The notes under the pieces were generated by a model. It worked only from the letters and a program-made list of their open reading frames with translations. It was not told where the DNA came from and did not search any database. Below, piece by piece: positions 1-4,947 of a stretch of DNA of 6,042 nt; position 1 is the first letter of the stretch; each line of letters starts with the position of its first letter. This stretch comes from Gemmatimonadaceae bacterium (GTDB lineage Bacteria > Gemmatimonadota > Gemmatimonadetes > Gemmatimonadales > Gemmatimonadaceae). The position numbers and the translations under genes are program-made. Where the stretch lies: positions 1 through 6,042 of the forward strand of contig JANXUN010000521.1 in assembly GCA_025356185.1 (NCBI GenBank). Reading direction: 5' to 3'.

Positions 1-259
1 GCGGATGCGGTCGTTGCGCCAGTACTGGAACGCCAGCCTTTTTCGCTTCGGCGAGCGTCTCATACGGTCCGCCCTTGAGGACGACAAAGCGATTGGCGAA
101 ATCCACACCGCCGGTCACAAGTCCAACCAGCGGCATGATGATGTCGTTGACGAATGAGTCAACTATTTTGCCAAACGCGCCACCAATGACCACGCCGATC
201 GCGAGGTCAACCACGCTGCCTTTCATCGCGAACTCTTTGAACTCCGACATCATGCCCAT
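1..259 (-). CDS. mscL: Large-conductance mechanosensitive channel MscL, N-terminal part (3' end beyond window)
   Basis: MscL is a small inner-membrane channel that opens under membrane tension and releases solutes during hypo-osmotic shock; it works as a homopentamer with two transmembrane helices per subunit. Reading the - strand from 259 gives about 86 codons. They contain the family hallmark: an amphipathic N-terminus with EFKEFAMKG, then TM1 with VVDLAIGVVIGGAFGKIV and NDIIMPLVGL, then the start of the periplasmic loop. ATG codons lie in frame at 259, 253 and 250. I chose 259 because a GAG (CTC at 268-270 on +) lies 8 nt upstream; homologues that start at an MxxEFKEF-like N-terminus would also fit 253 or 250. 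TM2 and the C-terminal helix lie outside the window. The last residues before the edge (LAQRPHP) do not resemble the usual YGxFxNxxI entry into TM2; see findings. Identity is sure, start moderately sure. Confidence 0.93.
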   Translation of the reverse strand, partial: MGMMSEFKEFAMKGSVVDLAIGVVIGGAFGKIVDSFVNDIIMPLVGLVTGGVDFANRFVVLKGGPYETLAEAKKAGVPVLAQRPHP

Positions 260-362
260 AAAGCATTCTCGGTTGTGGGAAACCGCGGGCGGATCGGGGC
301 GGCGAACGTGAACGGTCTGTCCCTGCGGTGAGCCACAATGGGCCGAAGCTCAATTCCGAGCA

Positions 363-391
363 ATAGTAATTTTTACATTTCGACCGGCCAA
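363..391 (-). promoter_or_regulatory. Possible sigma70-type promoter for mscL
   Basis: On the - strand, TTGGCC (386-391 on +, 4 of 6 matches to TTGACA) is followed after exactly 17 nt by TACTAT (363-368, 4 of 6 matches to TATAAT). The spacer is A/T-rich. Transcription would start near 356 and leave a leader of roughly 95 nt before the mscL start. Both boxes are imperfect, so this is a candidate only. Confidence 0.35.
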
Positions 392-407
392 TCGGGGTCC
401 CAGCCGA

Positions 408-436
408 TTGACAGGGCTGGTCAGTGGCAGTAACCT
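408..436 (+). promoter_or_regulatory. Probable sigma70-type promoter for rplM-rpsI
   Basis: A perfect -35 box TTGACA lies at 408-413 and is followed after exactly 17 nt by TAACCT at 431-436, a weak -10 (first, second and last positions match TATAAT). Upstream, 362-380 is strongly A/T-rich and could act as an UP element. Transcription would start near 443, giving a leader of about 146 nt before rplM. A perfect -35 with optimal spacing ahead of a ribosomal-protein operon makes this credible despite the weak -10. Confidence 0.55.
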
Positions 437-442
437 ACGGGT

Positions 443-588
443 CTGTCTCGACTTCCGTGATTTTTCCGGGTCGCGAGACGGTTCCCAGCGGCTGGGCACA
501 TTGCCTTGCAATTTGGTGACTCCATGCGACCCTCGTTCCCGCTCTATTACACAGCGTCGATCTCCGGCGCGTCTGAGTACACGTTCGC
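443..588 (+). promoter_or_regulatory. Structured 5' leader RNA of the rplM-rpsI operon
   Basis: Three successive hairpins can be drawn by hand just after the predicted transcription start. The first pairs 443-450 with 474-481 (CTGTCTCG with CGAGACGG, one G-U). The second is a perfect 5-bp stem, CCCAG-CGG-CTGGG, at 484-496. The third is a perfect 5-bp stem, ATTGC-CTT-GCAAT, at 500-512. About 75 nt of apparently less structured RNA follow to the ATG at 589. L13-S9 operons in E. coli and Firmicutes are known to be autoregulated through leader RNA. A similar role here is inference, and I do not recognise a described motif. The only Shine-Dalgarno-like element for rplM is a weak GAG at 575-577. 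Confidence 0.45.
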
Positions 589-1038
589 ATGAAGACCTAC
601 AGCGCGACTCCGAAGGATATCGACCGTCGGTGGTATATCGTCGATGCGGAAGGGATGATCCTCGGCCGGCTCGCGTCAGAAGTCGCCAAGATCATTCGCG
701 GCAAGCATAAACCCATGTACACGCCCCACATGGACACGGGTGACTTTGTGATTGTCATCAACGCGTCCAAAGTGCATGTGACCGGTCGGAAGGCGGAGCA
801 GAAGACGTACTTCAGCCACACCGGATACATGGGCCACGAAAAGCACACGCCGTTCGCAACGGTGATGGCCGCGCATCCCGAGCGCATCATCGAGAAAGCC
901 GTCTACGGCATGCTGCCGAAGACGGCGCTCGGTCGCCAAGTGCTTCGCCGCAAGTTGCGCGTCTATGCTGGCGCTGAGCATCCGCATGTAGCGCAGATTC
1001 CCACGGCGCTTTCTTTCTCCACCGCCGAGGCTAAGTGA
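589..1038 (+). CDS. rplM: 50S ribosomal protein L13
   Basis: L13 binds 23S rRNA early in assembly of the large subunit. The 149-residue product matches the usual length (142 in E. coli) and aligns along its whole length. It has WYIVDAEG at 15-22, LGRLAS at 25-30, RGKHK at 37-41, YTPHMDTGD at 44-52, MLPK at 108-111 and KLRVYAGAEHPH at 122-133. The start at 589 gives MKTYSATP, equivalent to the E. coli N-terminus MKTFTAKP, so it is secure although the ribosome binding site is poor (GAG at 575-577). The C-terminal end (SFSTAEAK) is a few residues longer than in E. coli. Its TGA stop overlaps the rpsI start by 1 nt, so the two genes are co-transcribed and probably translationally coupled, giving matched amounts of L13 and S9. 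Confidence 0.98.
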   Translation: MKTYSATPKDIDRRWYIVDAEGMILGRLASEVAKIIRGKHKPMYTPHMDTGDFVIVINASKVHVTGRKAEQKTYFSHTGYMGHEKHTPFATVMAAHPERIIEKAVYGMLPKTALGRQVLRRKLRVYAGAEHPHVAQIPTALSFSTAEAK

Positions 1039-1427
1039 TGTCGGATCAGATTCAGTCCGTTGGTCGTCGCAAGCGCGCGGTGTGCCGCTTGTATCTCACG
1101 CCCGGTTCCGGCAAGTGGGATGTGAACGGTCGCACGTTGGGAGATTTCTTTCCGCGTCCCGCGCTCGTGTCGGCGATTCAGCAGCCGTTCACACTCACCG
1201 ATACGCTCGGACGCTTTGACGTCAAAGCGGTGCTCGATGGTGGCGGTGTGTCGGGTCAGGCGGGTGCGGTGCGTCTCGCGATTGCCCGCGCCTTGGTCAA
1301 GTTGGACGAGACCAATCGCAAGAAGTTGCGTGAGTTCGGCCTCCTGACGCGCGATGCGCGTGAGGTCGAGCGCAAGAAGCCGGGTCGCGCCGGTGCTCGT
1401 AAGCGGTTCCAGTTCTCCAAGCGCTAG
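1038..1427 (+). CDS. rpsI: 30S ribosomal protein S9
   Basis: S9 sits in the head of the small subunit, and its C-terminal tail reaches toward the P-site tRNA. The 129-residue product has the N-terminal SVGRRKRAV signature (7-15), GGGVSGQAGAVRLAIARAL at 68-86, TRDAREVERKKPG at 104-116, and ends in FSKR with the terminal Arg expected to approach P-site tRNA. Two starts are adjacent in frame, GTG at 1035 and ATG at 1038. ATG is preferred: GAGG at 1027-1030 lies 7 nt upstream of it, against only 4 nt for the GTG. The ATG overlaps the rplM stop as TGATG, typical of termination-reinitiation coupling. Length equals the family norm (130 in E. coli). Residue 16 is Cys in AVCRLYL, a mild variation in the beta-strand region. 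Confidence 0.98.
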   Translation: MSDQIQSVGRRKRAVCRLYLTPGSGKWDVNGRTLGDFFPRPALVSAIQQPFTLTDTLGRFDVKAVLDGGGVSGQAGAVRLAIARALVKLDETNRKKLREFGLLTRDAREVERKKPGRAGARKRFQFSKR

Positions 1428-1473
1428 TCGTTGCGGCGTTTGCCGCGACTGCAGCGTATCTCTCACGCTTTTT
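1426..1473 (+). terminator. Candidate terminator region after rpsI (two small hairpins and a T-run)
   Basis: The first hairpin starts inside the rpsI stop codon: AGTCG (1426-1430) and CGGC (1434-1437) pair with GCCG (1442-1445) and CGACT (1446-1450), with a 3-nt bulge. A second hairpin pairs AGCGT (1453-1457) with ACGCT (1465-1469) around a 7-nt loop and runs straight into five Ts (1469-1473). The second has intrinsic-terminator form, but its 5-bp stem is short. It may end or attenuate the L13-S9 transcript before rpsB. Confidence 0.45.
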
Positions 1474-1480
1474 GAGCAGG

Positions 1481-1518
1481 TGGTGGGTGCCGCATCCTCG
1501 ATGATGCGGTCACCACCG
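1481..1518 (+). promoter_or_regulatory. Long bulged hairpin in the rpsB leader
   Basis: GGT (1482-1484), GGTG (1486-1489) and CCGCATC (1490-1496) pair with GATGCGG (1503-1509), CACC (1511-1514) and ACC (1515-1517). This makes a 14-bp stem interrupted only by bulged G1485 and T1510, with loop 1497-1502. A T-G pair (1481 with 1518) can extend it. No T-run follows, so it is not an intrinsic terminator. It ends 46 nt before the rpsB ATG. I could not place a convincing promoter in 1428-1564, so rpsB may depend on read-through or on an atypical promoter. An S2-responsive operator is an inference by analogy with the E. coli rpsB leader. Confidence 0.4.
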
Positions 1519-1564
1519 GCGATGACAAAAGCGGACGAATTTCAAACCTCAAGCGGTACCAGAC

Positions 1565-2521
1565 ATGGCCACTCCGTCCCTCGAGCAGCTGCTCGCCGCG
1601 GGCGTTCACTTCGGGCACCAAACCCGTCGTTGGAACCCCAAGATGCGTCGGTTCATTTTCGCCGAACGCAACGGCATTCATATCATCGATTTGCAAAAGA
1701 CGCTGCGTCAAATCGAATTGGCGCAAAAGCTCGTGCGTGAAGTGGTATTGCGCGGCGAGAACGTCCTCTTTGTTTGCACCAAGCGTCAGTTAGCGGCAAT
1801 CGTGAAATCCGAAGCCATCGGCAGGGGCGCATTGTACGTGACTGAGCGTTGGTTGGGCGGCATGCTCACCAACTTCGGCACCGTCAAGAAGCAGATTCGC
1901 AAACTGAAAGAGCTTGAAGCCGGCAGTGAAGAAGGCGGCGAGTTTACGAACTACACCAAGAAAGAGCAGCTGATGATGAGTCGTCAGCGCGACAAGCTTT
2001 CCAAGTATTTGCAGGGCATCAAGTCGATGAACCGCCTGCCGGGATTGCTGTTCATCATCGACTCCAAGAAAGAGCGCATCGCGGTGAGCGAAGCGAATAA
2101 GCTTGGTGTTCCGATCGTGGCGATCGTTGATACAAACGCCGACCCCGATTTGATCACAGTCCCGATTGCTGGCAACGACGACGCGATTCGCTCGGTCGAG
2201 TTGATCGCGAAAGTGATTGCGGAAACGATCGGTGAAGCGCGCCGAGAAGCGCCGTCGCGTCCGTCGGATGATGAAGCCGAGAGCTATACGTTTTCGAGCG
2301 ATCGTGGCGCCGAGCCGGCGGGACGCGGAGATCGTGGTGATCGCGGACAGGGTGGAGCAGGTGCAGGTGGTGGTGGCGGACGTGCCGGCGAAGACGACAA
2401 GCGTCGTCGCCCGCGCCGTCGCCGCGCCAAGCCTGAAGCGATCGCGGCACGCCTTAAGACGGGTGGCGAAGGCGCACCTGCCGATGACGCCGGCGAAGCA
2501 GGTAGTGCGGACGCTGAGTAA
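1565..2521 (+). CDS. rpsB: 30S ribosomal protein S2 with long C-terminal extension
   Basis: S2 is a late-assembling small-subunit protein near the anti-Shine-Dalgarno region, held partly through S1 in many bacteria. Residues 1-227 align throughout with E. coli S2: AGVHFGHQTRRWNPKM at 12-27, FVCTKR at 69-74, RWLGGMLTNF at 95-104, TKKE at 131-134, LLFIIDSKKE at 161-170, VAIVDTNADPD at 185-195 and GNDDAIRS at 203-210. The product is 318 residues against 241 in E. coli. The surplus is a low-complexity tail (about 228-318) containing a Ser/acidic stretch, RGDRGDRG at 254-261, a Gly-rich run at 261-274, the basic block KRRRPRRRR at 279-287 and an Ala/Gly/acidic end. The ATG at 1565 gives MATPSLEQLL, the normal S2 N-terminus; no strong Shine-Dalgarno sequence is visible. 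It stands 192 nt upstream of tsf, the usual partner. Confidence 0.98.
   Translation: MATPSLEQLLAAGVHFGHQTRRWNPKMRRFIFAERNGIHIIDLQKTLRQIELAQKLVREVVLRGENVLFVCTKRQLAAIVKSEAIGRGALYVTERWLGGMLTNFGTVKKQIRKLKELEAGSEEGGEFTNYTKKEQLMMSRQRDKLSKYLQGIKSMNRLPGLLFIIDSKKERIAVSEANKLGVPIVAIVDTNADPDLITVPIAGNDDAIRSVELIAKVIAETIGEARREAPSRPSDDEAESYTFSSDRGAEPAGRGDRGDRGQGGAGAGGGGGRAGEDDKRRRPRRRRAKPEAIAARLKTGGEGAPADDAGEAGSADAE
2246..2518 (+). other. Low-complexity C-terminal extension of S2 (coding)
   Basis: This part of rpsB encodes residues 228-318, beyond the conserved S2 fold. The order is Pro/Ser/acidic, then RGD-type repeats (254-261), a Gly-rich linker, an Arg block (279-287), a short possible helix EAIAARL (291-297), and an Ala/Gly/Asp/Glu tail. 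It is expected to be disordered and probably rRNA-binding through the Arg block; both points are inference. The reading frame stays open to 2521 with base use like the rest of the gene, so it does not look like a frameshift artefact. Confidence 0.75.
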
Positions 2522-2530
2522 CACGTCGAC

Positions 2531-2555
2531 CGATCGCTCTCTCGAGAGCGCATCG
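2531..2555 (+). repeat. Bulged inverted repeat just after rpsB
   Basis: CGAT (2531-2534) and CGCTCT (2535-2540) pair with AGAGCG (2545-2550) and ATCG (2552-2555), leaving a 4-nt loop CTCG and one bulged C at 2551. No T-run follows. It lies 9 nt after the rpsB stop and could protect the 3' end of the rpsB message or form part of the rpsB-tsf attenuator region. Confidence 0.4.
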
Positions 2556-2577
2556 CACAGGTAACGACGTCCTACCC

Positions 2578-2620
2578 GAGCGCCGCCGGCTATCCCGGCG
2601 GCGTTCGTCTGATACGCCGC
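2578..2620 (+). promoter_or_regulatory. rpsB-tsf intergenic GC hairpin with a competing alternative hairpin
   Basis: Positions 2578-2589 pair with 2595-2606 around loop CTATC. The core is nine consecutive G-C pairs (CGCCGCCGG with CCGGCGGCG), extended by G-T, A-T and G-C. Only TT follows within the stem end and there is no T-run, so a classical intrinsic terminator is unlikely. The 3' arm can pair instead with downstream CGCCGC: 2598-2603 with 2615-2620, loop 2604-2614. The two folds exclude each other. It may set the ratio of S2 to EF-Ts by attenuation, pausing or RNA processing, which is inference. Confidence 0.45.
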
Positions 2621-2713
2621 AAGTAGTCGCAGCACGGCAGCACGCACGATATGCAGTACACAACATGTGGATCTCGCACACCGCATCGACACTTTGAACT
2701 AATAGGGCCTCCG

Positions 2714-3601
2714 ATGACGACCCCGATCACCGCCAAGCTTGTGGCGGAACTCCGTCAGCGCAGTGGCGCTGGCATGATGGACTGCAAGAAAGCTCTCGAC
2801 GAAACCGGGGGCGACATGGACGCGGCGATGGAATACTTGCGCAAGCGCGGCATCTCGAAGGCTGAGAAGCGCGCAGATCGCTCCACGAGTGAAGGGATTG
2901 TTGGCGGCGAAGTATTCAACAACAGCACGTCGGGCGTGCTCATCGAAGTGGCGTGCGAAACAGATTTCGTAGCGCGCAACGAAGACTTCGCGAAGGTTGT
3001 AGCGACGCTGGTTGCGCATCGTGTGCACTCGAAGGCCGCCGACGTCGACGTGTTACTTGCCGAACCGCTTGTGTCCGGTGAAGCACCGTCAGTGTCGGAG
3101 TTTGTGATGGCCGCATCGGCGCGCACCGGCGAAGCGGTCAACGTGAAACGCACGGCACGCTTCGACACGGATGCGACGGGCGTGATCGGAATGTATCGTC
3201 ATCACAACCACAAGTTGGCCACGCTCGTGCAGCTCAAGGCGTCAACGGCTGCGGTCGCGTCGCACGAGTCCGCGCATCAGCTGGCAAAGTTTGTGGCCGA
3301 ACACATTGCGGCGTCAGCGCCGCTCGCGGTCGATCGTCATGGAGTACCCGTTGAAAAAATCGAGAGCGAAAAGCGCATTGGCGAGGAGCAGGCGCGTCAG
3401 TCGGGCAAGCCGGAAGCGATGATTGAGAAAATCGCCACGGGCAAGGTCGAAGCGTTTCTGAAAGACGTGACGTTGCTGCCGCAGGCGTGGGTGCGCGATC
3501 CCGCGATCACCATTGCGGCGCTGATCAAGGACCATGCGGATCGCGCTGGCGGAACGATTACGGTTGAACGGTTCGTTCGCCTGCAGCTTGGCGTGGAATA
3601 G
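2714..3601 (+). CDS. tsf: Elongation factor Ts
   Basis: EF-Ts is the cytoplasmic exchange factor that removes GDP from EF-Tu so that it can reload with GTP. The 295-residue product (283 in E. coli) has the N-terminal UBA-like domain (about 1-50) with TAKLVAELRQRSGAGMMDCKKAL at 6-28. The EF-Tu-contacting motif TDFVARN is at 83-89, and the C-terminal SGKPEAMIEKIATGKVEAFLKDVTLLPQ lies at 230-257. An in-frame ATG at 2651 would add 21 residues (MQYTTCGSRT...) that no EF-Ts needs. ATG 2714 is chosen because MTTPITAKLV matches the family start and AGGG at 2704-2707 sits 6 nt upstream. It lies downstream of rpsB, as in most bacteria, and its TAG stop is only 6 nt before pyrH, so tsf and pyrH share a transcript. 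Confidence 0.97.
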   Translation: MTTPITAKLVAELRQRSGAGMMDCKKALDETGGDMDAAMEYLRKRGISKAEKRADRSTSEGIVGGEVFNNSTSGVLIEVACETDFVARNEDFAKVVATLVAHRVHSKAADVDVLLAEPLVSGEAPSVSEFVMAASARTGEAVNVKRTARFDTDATGVIGMYRHHNHKLATLVQLKASTAAVASHESAHQLAKFVAEHIAASAPLAVDRHGVPVEKIESEKRIGEEQARQSGKPEAMIEKIATGKVEAFLKDVTLLPQAWVRDPAITIAALIKDHADRAGGTITVERFVRLQLGVE

Positions 3602-3607
3602 CGCGTC

Positions 3608-4372
3608 GTGAGTGACTCCTCGTCCAGTCGCGAAGACGGCGCGTCGGTGCCTTCGGGCACCGGCGCGTTGCGTTATCCGCGCGTGCTCCTCAAGCTGTCC
3701 GGTGAAGCACTCGCCGGTCCAGATAAAGTCGGCTTCAACTTTGACCAGATCGGATTTTTTGCCGATCAGATTGTCAATGTCGCGAAGATGGGCGTGCAAC
3801 TCGGCCTGGTGATCGGCGGTGGGAACATTGTGCGTGGTTCTCAGCTCTCCCAGCGAGGTATGGACCGTGTGAGTGCCGATTACATGGGGATGCTTGGCAC
3901 GGTGATCAATGCACTCGCGCTGCAGGACGTGTTGGAAAAGAAGGGGCTCGACACGCGCGTCATGACGGCGATTCGCATGGAAGAGCTGGCGGAACCGTAT
4001 ATTCGTCGGCGCGCGTTGCGGCATTTTGAGAAAGGGCGCACGGTCATCTTTGCCGCTGGAACGGGAAACCCGTATTTTTCGACCGATACGGCAGCGGTGT
4101 TACGTGCGATTCAGATGAAGGCCGATGTCATTATCAAAGCGACCAGCGTGGACGGTGTGTATTCTGCCGATCCAAAGAAGGACGCTGACGCCAAACTCTA
4201 CGAGACCATTAGCTATCGCGACGTGATGCTCGAAGAGTTGCGGGTGATGGATCAGACGGCCATTACGCTCTGCAAGGAGAATCAGTTGCCATTGATCGTT
4301 CTCAACATTCACCGTGAAGGGGCGATCGCTCGCGCAGTGCAAGGCGATCGCGTCGGGACTCTCGTTTCATGA
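3608..4372 (+). CDS. pyrH: Uridylate (UMP) kinase
   Basis: PyrH phosphorylates UMP to UDP with ATP in the cytoplasm, supplying all pyrimidine nucleotides and, through UTP, UDP-sugars for the cell wall. It is a hexamer of the amino-acid-kinase fold, unrelated to eukaryotic UMP kinases. Visible motifs are LLKLSGEAL at 27-35, VIGGGNIVRG at 68-77, FAAGTGNPYFSTDTAA at 148-163, DVIIKATSVDGVYSADPKKD at 173-192 and VMDQTAITL at 213-221. The product is 254 residues against 241 in E. coli. The surplus is a Ser-rich N-terminus (MSDSSSSREDGASVPSGTG) whose length depends on the start. GTG 3608 is the first possible start after the tsf stop; GTG 3647 and TTG 3668 are alternatives, and no Shine-Dalgarno sequence clearly decides. 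The TGA stop overlaps the frr start by 4 nt (ATGA). Confidence 0.96.
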   Translation: MSDSSSSREDGASVPSGTGALRYPRVLLKLSGEALAGPDKVGFNFDQIGFFADQIVNVAKMGVQLGLVIGGGNIVRGSQLSQRGMDRVSADYMGMLGTVINALALQDVLEKKGLDTRVMTAIRMEELAEPYIRRRALRHFEKGRTVIFAAGTGNPYFSTDTAAVLRAIQMKADVIIKATSVDGVYSADPKKDADAKLYETISYRDVMLEELRVMDQTAITLCKENQLPLIVLNIHREGAIARAVQGDRVGTLVS

Positions 4373-4923
4373 GCATGACTCCGCAGATTCTGAAAGACAC
4401 GAAGACGGGGATGGAGAAAGCGCTCGAGTCGTCCAAGCGCGAATTCTCTGGTATCCGCTCGGGTAAAGCGTCGCCGAATATGCTCGACACGATCCGAGTC
4501 GAAGCGTACGGCTCCATGGTGCCACTCAATCAAGTCGCCACGGTGTCTGCTCCTGAGCCGCGCATCTTGCTTGTCACCCCCTTCGACAAAGGTCAGGCGA
4601 AGTCGATTGAGAAAGCGATTCGCGAGTCAGAGCTTGGACTCGATCCGGCGCATCAGGGCGGTGTGATTCGCGTGCCGCTGCCGTCGATGAATGAGCAGCG
4701 CCGCAAAGAGCTTGTGAAAGTGTTGCACAAGCTGGCGGAAGACGGCCGCATTGCGATTCGCCATGCGCGTACCGATGCGCGCGACAAGATCAAGAAGCTT
4801 GATGGTGTGTCGGAAGACGAAAAGAAGCATGCCGAGAAAGATCTGCAAAAATTGCACGACGACTTTATCGGAAAGCTCGACAGTTTGTTGAAAGCGAAAG
4901 AAGCCGAAGTCATGGAGGTTTGA
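4369..4923 (+). CDS. frr: Ribosome recycling factor
   Basis: RRF works with EF-G to split the ribosome after termination, freeing subunits and mRNA. The 184-residue product has the family length (185 in E. coli). Its three-helix stem includes FSGIRSGKASPNMLD at 26-40 and RIAIRHARTDARDKIKK at 127-143, with the conserved Arg pair at 131 and 134 thought to contact 23S rRNA. The hinge and domain II region carries VEAYGSMVPLNQVATV at 44-59 and IRVPLPSMNEQRRKEL at 100-115. The C-terminal helix ends in KEAEVMEV. ATG 4369 overlaps the pyrH stop as ATGA, with GGGA at 4355-4358 as a distant Shine-Dalgarno candidate; ATG 4375 is an in-frame alternative. The TGA stop forms the 5' end of a perfect hairpin that precedes uppS. 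Confidence 0.98.
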   Translation: MSMTPQILKDTKTGMEKALESSKREFSGIRSGKASPNMLDTIRVEAYGSMVPLNQVATVSAPEPRILLVTPFDKGQAKSIEKAIRESELGLDPAHQGGVIRVPLPSMNEQRRKELVKVLHKLAEDGRIAIRHARTDARDKIKKLDGVSEDEKKHAEKDLQKLHDDFIGKLDSLLKAKEAEVMEV

Positions 4924-4941
4924 GTCCGTTTCGCGGACTCA
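4921..4941 (+). promoter_or_regulatory. Perfect hairpin embedding the frr stop codon, upstream of uppS
   Basis: TGAGTCCG (4921-4928) pairs perfectly with CGGACTCA (4934-4941) around loop TTTCG. The first three bases are the frr TGA. The stem ends 6 nt before the uppS ATG and occupies the place where a Shine-Dalgarno sequence would lie. No T-run follows, so it is not an intrinsic terminator. Ribosomes finishing frr would melt it, which suggests coupling of uppS translation to frr; this is inference. Confidence 0.5.
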
Positions 4942-4947
4942 TCCGCC

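Noticed and set aside
338..433. Small frame MGRSSIPSNSN..., 31 codons, with GGTGAG upstream
   Set aside because: It runs through the promoter elements toward rplM, ends within the -10 box and resembles nothing I know. A leader peptide cannot be excluded but has no support beyond a possible ribosome binding site.
408..710. Open frame of 100 codons on + overlapping the rplM leader and start
   Set aside because: It begins at a TTG inside the -35 box, has an Arg/Ser-rich composition and overlaps the secure rplM frame.
1035..1037. GTG start for rpsI one codon upstream
   Set aside because: GAGG at 1027-1030 is only 4 nt from the GTG but 7 nt from ATG 1038, and ATG gives the normal S9 N-terminus.
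1790..2692. Open frame of 300 codons on the - strand opposite rpsB
   Set aside because: It is antisense to a certain S2 gene, has an Arg/Ala/Thr-rich composition with no domain I recognise, and runs into the intergenic hairpins. Such frames arise from codon bias in GC-rich genes.
2651..2713. Upstream ATG extension of EF-Ts by 21 residues
   Set aside because: The added residues have no counterpart in the family, and the ATG at 2714 has AGGG at proper distance and the conserved N-terminus.
3314..4024. Open frame of 236 codons on the - strand across tsf and pyrH
   Set aside because: It lies opposite two confirmed genes and its His/Arg/Leu-rich product is typical of an antisense shadow.
4921..4947. 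frr-uppS hairpin as an intrinsic terminator
   Set aside because: There is no T-run after the stem, and uppS follows directly in the same cluster.
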